Part shown: in pieces, positions 37,487 to 45,652 of the stretch | How positions within the stretch are numbered: position 1 is the stretch's first letter | How the letters are laid out: each line of letters opens with the position of its first letter | Assembly (NCBI GenBank): GCA_016714605.1 | Contig: JADKDL010000014.1 | Coordinates: 62,001 to 126,000, forward strand | DNA length: 64,000 nucleotides | Direction: 5' to 3' | Origin: Bacteroidales bacterium | GTDB lineage: Bacteria > Bacteroidota > Bacteroidia > Bacteroidales > UBA1715 | Position numbers and translations under genes: made by a program | The notes under the pieces: generated by a model | The model's database searches: none | What the model was told of the DNA's origin: nothing | The model's input: only the letters and a program-made list of their open reading frames with translations

Positions 37487-40400
37487 TGAACATATTGACA
37501 GAAGACGAAATAGAACAAATGGCTTTACAAACTTTGCAAGAGCAAGGGTATGAAGTTATGAATGGTGCAACCATAGAGCGTGCTTATAATGAAGTTGTTT
37601 TAACTAATCGATTGTATTCGGCTATTGAAAAAATTAATTCTAACATACCAGCCGATATTAGAGAGGAAGCGGTAAGAAATATACTTAGAGTTCAGCATAC
37701 TAATCTATTAGCTAATAATGAAGTATTTCATAAATACCTAACCGAAGGGGTTGACGTGAAAGGCAGAGAAGGTGAGCAAATTAAGACCTTTAAAGTTTGG
37801 TTAATTGATTTTAAAAATCCTGCAAATAACGATTTTTTGGCCGTAAATCAGTTTACTATTATTGAAAACCACAACAATAAAAGACCAGACGTAATAATAT
37901 TCGTAAATGGTTTGCCATTAGTAGTTATTGAAATAAAAAATGCAACAGACGAAAATGCAACTATCAAAAATGCGTATGACCAGTTGCAAACATATAAACA
38001 AGTTATCCCTTCGCTTTTTAACTATAACAGTATTTTAATTGCAACCGATGGTTGGTTTGCAAAATCTGGCACAATAACAAGCGATTGGAGTAGGTTTAGT
38101 GGTTGGAAAATACCTAATAATTATGGACAATCACAAAGGATTGTCCCAACGAATACACAAAGAATTGACCCAACGAATATAGTTTCTGAGCCCGAAACGC
38201 TTTACAATTCAACACTTTTCGAAAAAGAACCTACCCAAATAGAAATGGACGTGGTTTTAAAAGGAATGTTGGATAAGAATACATTAATTGATTTAATACG
38301 CTACTTCATTGTATTTGAAAAAACCAAAGAGAAAACAATTAAGAAACTTGCAGCTTATCATCAATATTATGCAGTAAATAAAGCGATACAATCAACGGTA
38401 AAAGCTTCATCTTTAATTGGCGACCAAAGAGCTGGTGTAGTTTGGCATACACAAGGTAGTGGCAAAAGTTTGAGTATGGTGTTTTATTCGGGCAAAATGG
38501 TAGTTACGCCACAACTCAACAACCCAACTATTTTGGTTCTTACCGACCGTAACGATTTAGACCAACAACTTTTCGAAACATTTAGTAATTGTCAGCAATT
38601 AATCAGGCAAACACCTGTACAAGCAGAAAATAGAAATCATTTACAAAGTTTGCTTTCAGTGGCTTCTGGTGGCGTAGTTTTTACTACAATTCAAAAGTTT
38701 ATGCCCGAAGAAAAGGGTGGCACGTATCCCAAACTTTCCGACCGCCGGAATATTGTGGTTATTGCCGATGAAGCACATCGCAGTCAATACGATTTTATTG
38801 ATGGCTACGCACGCCACATGCGAGATGCCTTACCAAATGCATCTTTCATTGGTTTTACTGGTACACCAATTGAAAAAGAAGATAAAAACACACAAGCAAT
38901 TTTTGGCGAATATGTTGATATTTACGATATTCAACAAGCTGTCCAAGATGGTGCAACTGTTCGTATTTTTTACGAAAGTCGTTTAGCAAAAATTGAACTT
39001 GACCCCGAAGAACAAAAGATAATTGACCAACGAATAGAGGAAGTAACCGAAGAAGATGAGTTAACTGAACGCCAACAACGCTTTGCAAAATGGACGCAAC
39101 AAGAAGCTATAGTAGGTAGCGAAAACGATTAAAACAAGTTGCTGCTGATATAGTTAAGCATTTTGAACAGCGAAGCGAAGTATTTGACGGCAAAGGAATG
39201 ATTGTTTGTATGAGTCGTAGAATTTGTGTGGCACTGTTTGATGCAATTATTAAAATTAGACCAGAATGGTACAGTAGCGAAGATGATAAAGGGGCAATCA
39301 AAGTAATTATGACTGGTTCATCTTCCGACCCATTAGATTGGCAAGAACACATTAGAAATAAACCAAGGCGTAAAACTATAGGCGACCGATTGAAAGACCC
39401 AAAAGATGGCTTAAAATTGGTTTTAGTGCGTGATATGTGGCTTACAGGCTTTGATGCGCCGTGTTTGCATACTTTGTATATTGACAAGCCAATGTCGGGT
39501 CATAATTTAATGCAAGCAATAGCAAGAGTAAACCGTGTATTCAAAGATAAAGAAGGGGGTTTAATTGTCGATTATTTGGGCATTGCGCAAGATTTAAAGA
39601 AAGCATTAAGCATTTACACCGAAAGCGGAGGAAAAGGCAAAATTGACTTCGACCAAGAAGAAGCTGTTGCCAAAATGGTAGAACTATATGAAATTGTTGT
39701 TGACCTCTTTGATAAATTCGATTACAAGAAATTCTTTGAACTTCAGCCAAGAGAAAAATTAAATTTCTTATTGGATGCTACTGATTATGTTCTAGGTCTC
39801 GATAAAGGACAAGAACGCTTCAGTTCCAATGTTAATAACCTATCTAAAGCATTTGCAATTTCAGTACCACATCCAAAGGCAATTGCAATCAGGGATGATT
39901 TAAGCTTATTCCAAGCAATTAAAGCAAGGATTTCTAAACTTCGTGAAAGTATCAAAAAACTTAGTGACGAAGAGGTTGAAACCGCTATTCTTCAGATAAT
40001 TTCAAATGCTTTAATTTCTACCGAAGTAATTGATATTTTTGAAGCAGCAGGTTTAAAAAACCCCGAAATTTCGGGCTTAAATATTCTTTCAGATGAATTT
40101 ATGGCAGAGTTAAAAGATATGCCAAGAAAGAACTTAGCCTTAGAACTACTTCGCAGATTACTAAATGATGAAATAAAAAAACGTTCAACACGAAATATAA
40201 CTCAAAGCAAGAAATTCTCTGAAATGCTTGCAGATGCAATAAAACGGTATCAAAATAATGCACTTACAGCAGCCGAAATAATTGAAGAACTTATAAGGCT
40301 TGCAAAAGATATAAAACAAGCAGACCAGCGAGGCGAGAAACTAAACCTTGATTTTAGGGAATTGGCGTTTTATGATGCTTTAGAAGTTAATGACAGTGCC

Positions 40401-40637
40401 GTTCATGTATTGGGTGATGATATTCTAAAAACAATTGCAAGAGAATTAGTTGAAAGCGTTAAAAACTCTGTTACTATTGATTGGGATAAAAAAGAAAGTG
40501 TACAAGCTAAAATGCGAGTGATGATAAAACGTATTTTGAAAAAGTACGGTTATCCACCTGACAAGCAAGAGAAAGCTGTAATAGATATTTTAAAACAAGC
40601 AAAACAAATGGCCGATGATTTTTCAGACAACCAATAA
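37486..40637 (+). CDS. hsdR: Type I restriction endonuclease subunit (one-base frameshift)
   Basis: The ATP-dependent translocase and nuclease. The N-terminal nuclease domain has the PD-(D/E)xK-like RPDVIIFVNGLPLVVIEIKN; the helicase has Walker A (HTQGSGKSLSMVFY), DEAH-like box (VIADEAHRSQYD) and GFTGTPIEKEDKNT; later motifs DMWLTGFDAP and AIARVNRVFKDKEGG complete the core. The frame breaks at 39121-39132: the first part ends at a stop at 39132, the rest continues in a shifted frame. One extra C beside 39126 gives GSENRLKQVAADIV and a protein of about 1050 residues, the normal length. I treat it as a sequencing error; a real loss of restriction would leave an orphan methylase. The start overlaps the KilA-N stop. 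Confidence 0.92.
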
Positions 40638-40659
40638 ATAAGAGACATGATTACTGTTG

Positions 40660-40827
40660 ATGATAAAATCCTTTCAGCCAAAAAAAGCCGACCCCCAAGC
40701 CAACACCAGTGCCTTAGAGCAACAAATAGACCTCATGGTTTACAAGCTCTACGCTCTCAGTTATGAGGAAGTGTTGGTGGTGGATAAGGATTTTTGGATG
40801 AGTAAGGAGGAGTATGATACGCAGTAA
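40660..40827 (+). CDS. 55-aa ORF resembling a methylase C-terminal tail
   Basis: A short frame starting at an ATG 22 bases after the hsdR stop. Its middle, ADPQANTSALEQQIDLMVYK, matches my memory of the extreme C-terminal tail of Eco57I-type/PglX methylase-nucleases (ADPxADTSALExxID), followed by LYALSYEEVLVV. No catalytic part is present, so it is either a relic of a former larger gene or a small protein of the operon. A weak hairpin (7-bp stem GACAACC, 40829-40848) follows. Its function is unknown. Confidence 0.55.
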   Translation: MIKSFQPKKADPQANTSALEQQIDLMVYKLYALSYEEVLVVDKDFWMSKEEYDTQ

Positions 40828-40866
40828 GGACAACCCTGTGTGGTTGTCTTATAAAAGCAAAAACAA

Positions 40867-41868
40867 ATGGAGAAGAAGAACATAATAATATACAACACAG
40901 TAGATGGTAAGGCATCTGTTTCATTGTATGCCAAAGATGGCACGATATGGATGAACCAAAACCAACTTTCCGAACTTTTTGACACCTCAAAGCAAAACAT
41001 TGGTCAGCACATAGCTAATATATTGGAAGAGCATGAATTAGAAGAAAATTCAGTTGTAAAGAATTACTTTACAACTGCTGCCGATGGCAAAGATTACAAT
41101 GTGACATTTTATTCTCTAGACATGATACTTGCTATTGGTTTTCGTGTAAGGAGCAAGCGAGGTACTCAGTTTCGTATTTGGGCAAATCGGCATTTGAAAG
41201 ATTACTTGGTAAAAGGCTTTGTAATGGACGATGAGCGTCTAAAAAACCCAGACGGTAGACCAGATTACTTTGATGAATTGCTTGAGCGAATTAGAGACGT
41301 TCGTGCATCAGAAAAGCGATTCTATCAGAAAGTACGCGATTTGTTTTCATTGTCTAGCGACTATGATGCTACAGATAAAGCAACACAAATGTTTTTTGCA
41401 GAAACGCAAAATAAACTTTTGTATGCAGTTACTAATAAAACAGCAGCAGAAATTGTGCTTTCTAGAGCAGATGCTTCGAAAGTGAACATGGCACTTACTG
41501 CATGGAAAGGAACAGTAGTTCGCAAACAAGATATATTTATTGCTAAGAACTATCTGAATGAAGATGAAATAGATACACTGAACCGTTTAGTTGTTATTTT
41601 CCTCGAAACAGCAGAATTACGGGTAAAAGATAGAATAGATATTACCATGAAGTTCTGGAAAGAGAATGTTGACCGAATTCTTGAATTTAATGACAAAAAA
41701 GTACTGCAAGATAACGGAACAGTATCAAATGCTCAAATGGAACAAAAAGTAAAAGAAATATATTCAGATTATGACAGCCGAAGGAAAGAATACGATGCAA
41801 AAAAAGCCGATGAACTTGATTTGAAAGAATTAAAAAGTTTTATTGAGGGAAGGAAAAGTGAAACGTAA
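40867..41868 (+). CDS. RhuM family protein (first copy)
   Basis: 333 residues of the RhuM family, first named from Salmonella pathogenicity island 3. The N-terminal part is a winged-helix-like unit (TIWMNQNQLSELFDTSKQNI), then the family core VTFYSLDMILAIGFRVRSKR and GTQFRIWANRHLKDYLVKGF, and a helical C-terminus rich in charge. There is no enzyme motif; DNA binding is inferred from the N-domain. It lies directly behind the restriction operon, and RhuM genes are frequent passengers of type I restriction loci and islands. Function is unsettled: regulator, toxin-like or defence accessory. Confidence 0.9.
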   Translation: MEKKNIIIYNTVDGKASVSLYAKDGTIWMNQNQLSELFDTSKQNIGQHIANILEEHELEENSVVKNYFTTAADGKDYNVTFYSLDMILAIGFRVRSKRGTQFRIWANRHLKDYLVKGFVMDDERLKNPDGRPDYFDELLERIRDVRASEKRFYQKVRDLFSLSSDYDATDKATQMFFAETQNKLLYAVTNKTAAEIVLSRADASKVNMALTAWKGTVVRKQDIFIAKNYLNEDEIDTLNRLVVIFLETAELRVKDRIDITMKFWKENVDRILEFNDKKVLQDNGTVSNAQMEQKVKEIYSDYDSRRKEYDAKKADELDLKELKSFIEGRKSET

Positions 41869-41884
41869 TTGAGAAATTAAAAGA

Positions 41885-42148
41885 ATGGAGCGTTTACCAT
41901 AGCCTAGACCGATAATAGATAATTCAGAGCATTCATATTTAAAGGTTTGGCGAAATACAAGAAGAGGTAAAGGAGGTACGAAAAATAGAATATTAATATT
42001 GCATGAAAAGGAACGCTACTTAGTTGTTTTAAATGATAGAGGTGATTTTATTTTACCATGGACAGCCTATTTATTGAGGACAGAGTCTGATGTTCGAAAG
42101 AAACTCAAAGAATATGATGCCTATATAAAAGCAGAAGCCGCTAAGTAA
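41885..42148 (+). pseudogene. Small protein gene broken by an in-frame TAG at codon 6
   Basis: From the ATG at 41885 the frame reads M-E-R-L-P-stop (TAG at 41900-41902), then continues open with PRPIIDNSEHSYLKVWRNTR to a TAA at 42146-42148: 88 codons in all. The flow of the peptide across the stop is natural, so a sense codon such as AAG or CAG was probably changed to TAG. The later part (ERYLVVLNDRGDFILPWTAY, then LKEYDAYIK) recalls the RelE/Barnase/EndoU-like phage nuclease families (PBECR type), a match from memory only. It begins 17 bases after the RhuM stop. No other start codon lies between the stop and residue 30, so translation is unlikely unless the TAG is an error. Confidence 0.55.
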
Positions 42149-42170
42149 ACTTAACGGCTTCGTTTCTCTT
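42134..42170 (+). terminator. Terminator overlapping the stop of the broken small gene
   Basis: A 12-bp stem with one mismatch (42134-42145 with 42150-42161), closing on the stop codon TAA plus one A (42146-42149) as loop, followed by a T/C-rich tract. It ends the message before the second RhuM gene. Confidence 0.7.
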
Positions 42171-42343
42171 TCAACCCTAACATCTTGCGAATGGTTGGTG
42201 AGATATCTTTTATATATATTTTCTATATTTATAGTTCAGATATAATACAAAATTGAAGATTTTGCACTTTTTGCATAAATATTTTAAATAAAGTAAATGA
42301 ACCCTGATGATGTACAAATATTAATATCCAAACTATCCTATAA

Positions 42344-43360
42344 ATGAACACTGGCGAAATACTCATATACCAAAACTCCGAAGGCAGCATAAAAATTGAT
42401 GTTCGCCTCGAAGAAGAAACCGTTTGGCTTACGCAAGACCAAATGGCAGCCTTATTTGGCAAGGCTCGTAGCACTATTACAGAACATATACAAAACGTTT
42501 TTAAAGAAGGTGAATTAAACGAAGAAGTGGTATGTCGGAATTTCCGTCATACCACTCAACATGGCGCTATTGAAGGAAAAACGCAAGAAGTCTCGGTAAA
42601 AAATTACAACCTCGATGTCATTATTTCAGTTGGCTATCGGGTAAAGTCGCAACAGGGAACGCAATTTCGTATTTGGGCAACACAAAGGCTCAAAGAATAC
42701 ATAGTAAAAGGCTTTGCGTTGAATGATGAGCGTTTCAAGTCGGGCAATTCAATGAACTATTTTTCAGAGCTACAAGAACGCATCAGGGAGATACGAATTT
42801 CCGAACGCTTCTTTTACCAGAAAATTAAAGACATTTATTCCACAAGCATCGATTACGATGCAAATGATGAAAAAACAATAATGTTCTTTAAAGTAGTACA
42901 AAACAAGCTGCTTTGGGCAATTAGTCAGCAAACAGCAGCCGAATTAATATTCCGCCGTGTCGATGCTTCCTTGCCTTTGCTTGGAATGCAAACGTTGGAC
43001 AAAAAAAGCACATCAAATATTAAAAAAGCCGATGTTAGCATTGCCAAAAATTACCTAAACGAAAATGAGATAAAACTCTTAGGGTTATTGGTAGAACAAT
43101 ATCTTGCTTTTGCCGAAACCATGGCACAACAGCAAACCCCAATGTACATGAAAAATTGGATTGAACGCCTCGATTCCATTCTACAACTAAACGGCAGGGA
43201 ATTACTCGAACATGCCGGAAAAATAAGCCACCAAATGGCTTTAGAAAAATCGGGAGCCGAATACGAAAAATACAAAGAAGATCAAAAGAAATTAACGAAA
43301 GAAGCGAGTTTGAAAGAGATTGAGGAGGATATTAAAAAACTAAAAAAACTGAACCCGTAA
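42344..43360 (+). CDS. RhuM family protein (second copy)
   Basis: 338 residues, related to the first copy but divergent: N-terminal TVWLTQDQMAALFGKARSTI winged-helix-like unit, then VISVGYRVKSQQGTQFRIWA and RLKEYIVKGFALNDERFK. The C-terminus is strongly helical, with a Lys/Glu-rich end (SLKEIEEDIKKLKKLNP). It has its own 195-bp upstream gap after a terminator, so it may be regulated separately. Two RhuM paralogues flanking a broken small gene suggest repeated acquisition, not a recent tandem duplication. Function unknown, DNA-binding regulator inferred. Confidence 0.9.
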   Translation: MNTGEILIYQNSEGSIKIDVRLEEETVWLTQDQMAALFGKARSTITEHIQNVFKEGELNEEVVCRNFRHTTQHGAIEGKTQEVSVKNYNLDVIISVGYRVKSQQGTQFRIWATQRLKEYIVKGFALNDERFKSGNSMNYFSELQERIREIRISERFFYQKIKDIYSTSIDYDANDEKTIMFFKVVQNKLLWAISQQTAAELIFRRVDASLPLLGMQTLDKKSTSNIKKADVSIAKNYLNENEIKLLGLLVEQYLAFAETMAQQQTPMYMKNWIERLDSILQLNGRELLEHAGKISHQMALEKSGAEYEKYKEDQKKLTKEASLKEIEEDIKKLKKLNP

Positions 43361-43478
43361 TAGAATACAAAACCGATATTGCAAAAATCAAGCAGAATAA
43401 ACTTAACCAAAAATATGGTGTATTTCTGACTAATAATCATTTGGAAACTAATATCGTATAGTTAATATATAATTGAAT

Positions 43479-43628
43479 ATAAGGTAATAAGGTTACAAAA
43501 GTTAAGGTTTTATTATACTACTAAGGTTTTAATAAGTAAACAATTCTTTATGACGTTAAAAACCTTATCTTTTTGTTTAACCTTAGTAGAAATGCAAAAA
43601 AATGGACTCCAAAACCTTATTACCTTAT
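43479..43628. repeat. 150-bp nested inverted repeat at the island edge
   Basis: Perfect 16-bp arms (43479-43494 and 43613-43628, ATAAGGTAATAAGGTT) and inside them perfect 11-bp arms (43518-43528 and 43579-43589, CTACTAAGGTT), with exactly 23 bases between outer and inner arm on both sides. Further AAGGTTT/AAACCTT words lie between them. The element fills most of the 43361-43716 gap between the second RhuM gene and the MscS gene and encodes no protein. It could be a small non-autonomous mobile element, an operator array or a recombination site. Confidence 0.75.
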
Positions 43629-43716
43629 TGATAATCATAATAATTCAACCATCGTCTTAACTAAACGACATTTATTTGGAAACCCCCAAAATTTAATCAA
43701 GCCTATATAAATAAAC

Positions 43717-44772
43717 TCATTTTTCTAAATATACAGAACGAGTCGGGAAAGCAAAAGAAATCTCATTTTCGTTAAAATTTTTGAGTATGCTTAAATTTAT
43801 TTCTGTTTGAATAGTTGGTATATCAGAACCTTTAATAATATAGTACACAAAAAGTAAATTCAGAGAAGAGTCAGCAAATTCGTTAAAAGCCACATTATAA
43901 GTATCTTCAACACCTGTATTATTTTGAGCTATCGTTTTGAGTAAACTCATAGCCAATTCAATTTTAGGTAGTGGAGTATTGTAATTGAGACCTAGTTTTA
44001 CAACAATTTTTCGAGAAGGTTCTTTAGTAACATTTTCAACAACACTATCGGTAATTTTTGAATTAGGAATAGTAACTAAAGTACCATCAATAGTTCTAAT
44101 GCGCGAACTGCGTAAGCCAATATCTTCAACAAAACCATCATAACCACTTATTCGCACTCTATCTCCCAGTTTGAAAGGTTTATCGGCAAAAATTGTAAAT
44201 CCGCCAAAAATATTCGAGATAGAATCTTTTGCAGCCATAGCCAATGCAATACCACCAATACCAAGCCCGGCAATGAGTGCACCTACATCGTAACCTGCAT
44301 TGTTGAGAGCTAGAACAATACCAAAAATCCAAATTATTGTTTTTAAAGATTTCTTTACAATTGGTATAATCTGAGAATCAAATTTTGAATCTGATTTACT
44401 TTCCTTTAATATAAAATACTGATTTACAAGCGAAATAACAAGTCTAACAATAAGCCAAGTAATATTTATTGTAATTAAAATCTGAAAAATGATATACAGT
44501 TTTTGTATTATAGAATCGGGAAAACTTAATCTGGTTACAGCAATCCAAATACCCGAAAGAATTACAGCAAAAACCACAGGTTCTTCTATCAAATCAATTA
44601 TAATGTCGTCTAAGCTGGTTTTTGATTTTTTAGTTAACCCTTTAAGTATTTTATTACTAAACCAATATAGAATTTTACCTAGAACAATTGCACCTACTAC
44701 GTATGCTAAAGAAATAAGCCAATCTAAAAGAGAATTTCCAAAATATTCATTTGAAAAAATAATATCCTTCAT
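43717..44772 (-). CDS. MscS-type mechanosensitive channel
   Basis: 351 residues from the ATG at 44772 (an upstream TTG is in frame but the ATG has the better N-terminus, MKDIIFSNEYFGN). Four transmembrane helices precede the conserved pore helix and beta domain: IAGLGIGGIALAMAAKDSIS is the family's pore-lining stretch, then FGGFTIFADKPFKLGDRVRI and LRSSRIRTIDGTLVTIPNSK. It opens under membrane tension to release osmolytes. It is a single gene, with its stop facing the nested inverted repeat. The 441-bp gap between it and the next gene contains no ORF. Confidence 0.93.
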   Translation of the reverse strand: MKDIIFSNEYFGNSLLDWLISLAYVVGAIVLGKILYWFSNKILKGLTKKSKTSLDDIIIDLIEEPVVFAVILSGIWIAVTRLSFPDSIIQKLYIIFQILITINITWLIVRLVISLVNQYFILKESKSDSKFDSQIIPIVKKSLKTIIWIFGIVLALNNAGYDVGALIAGLGIGGIALAMAAKDSISNIFGGFTIFADKPFKLGDRVRISGYDGFVEDIGLRSSRIRTIDGTLVTIPNSKITDSVVENVTKEPSRKIVVKLGLNYNTPLPKIELAMSLLKTIAQNNTGVEDTYNVAFNEFADSSLNLLFVYYIIKGSDIPTIQTEINLSILKNFNENEISFAFPTRSVYLEK

Positions 44773-45203
44773 AAAGAATCTTAGATAATAAGTTTGATAA
44801 TTTGACAAAGTTATTAAAAGGTAGAAAAATATTTATAGGAAACAGTATTTTTTAAATTTGAAACATTGCTGAAATTATACCTTCAATAGGTTTGATTGAA
44901 GCATGAATATTCTTTTTTGTGCGTATTTCTATAAATAGCTATGGAAAATATTTATAGAAAATACAACTTATTGAGAATCGTAATAATCACAAAAACAAAT
45001 ACATAAACTTGAGTTAATATTAAATATTTAGATAATTTAAAACTTTCTTTTTTCTTTTTTGTACAAGTAAACCTTTCATTTAATTGTTTCATAAAAATCA
45101 AATAGAGAGAGATTATAAATCATTTCTTAAAAAAAACAAGTTATTTGGTTTTTTATTATCTTTTTTTACTCAATTGATGTCATTATATTAAAACCTTTTT
45201 TAC

Positions 45204-45211
45204 TATATTTG
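45204..45211 (+). promoter_or_regulatory. Candidate -7 box for the SiaC-like gene
   Basis: TATATTTG fits TAnnTTTG but lies only 3 bases before the first ATG (45215). If used, transcription would start near 45218 and translation at the ATG at 45236. No -33 TTG is seen at the right distance. Otherwise the gap 44773-45214 is AT-rich and gene-free. Confidence 0.4.
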
Positions 45212-45214
45212 TTT

Positions 45215-45607
45215 ATGAACGAAGACAGATTATCTATGAATCCGGTTTTTATTGAAGCTACGCAAGATACTCCATCAATAATATTAAATAGGGCTACGAA
45301 CACCTTTATCATTGCTGAGCGGTCTTATCCTGAAGATGCCTATGAATTTTATATTCCGGTACTTCATTGGATTGAAGCGTATTGTAAAGCAGCTAATGAC
45401 AGTACTGTTTTTGAGTTTAAATTAGATTATTTCAATACCACATCGAGCAAACAGATTTTTAAAATAATGCTTCTCTTGGAAGAATTATCTAAAAATAAGA
45501 ATGTTATTATAAGATGGTACTTCAAAGGAACTGACAGGGAAATGAAGACCCATGGAGAGATTTTCTCTAAAATTATTACTACTTCTTTTGAATTGATAGA
45601 ATATTAA
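45215..45607 (+). CDS. siaC: SiaC-like regulatory phosphoprotein (DUF1987)
   Basis: About 130 residues, whole length of the SiaC/DUF1987 domain: PSIILNRATNTFIIAERSYP, EFYIPVLHWIEAYCKA, FKLDYFNTTSSKQIFKIML and VIIRWYFKGTDREMKTHGE. In Pseudomonas SiaC is phosphorylated by the SiaB kinase and dephosphorylated by the PP2C-type SiaA, controlling a diguanylate cyclase and biofilm formation. Whether that wiring holds in Bacteroidota is unknown. No siaB or siaA neighbour is seen, though a PP2C/SpoIIE-domain protein lies 8 kb away (53761-56364). Start: ATG at 45215 listed; the ATG at 45236 (giving MNPVFIEATQ) is a good alternative. Confidence 0.8.
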   Translation: MNEDRLSMNPVFIEATQDTPSIILNRATNTFIIAERSYPEDAYEFYIPVLHWIEAYCKAANDSTVFEFKLDYFNTTSSKQIFKIMLLLEELSKNKNVIIRWYFKGTDREMKTHGEIFSKIITTSFELIEY

Positions 45608-45652
45608 AATACGAATTTAGATTGTATTTGAAAAGTTTATTAATTTTAAAAG

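Noticed and set aside
40829..40848. Hairpin GACAACC/GGTTGTC between the 55-aa ORF and the first RhuM gene
   Set aside because: Only a 7-bp stem and no real T run follows, so not listed as a terminator.
33918..43716. A CRISPR array or phage integrase in the accessory island
   Set aside because: No regularly spaced identical repeats, and no integrase or phage structural gene is present.
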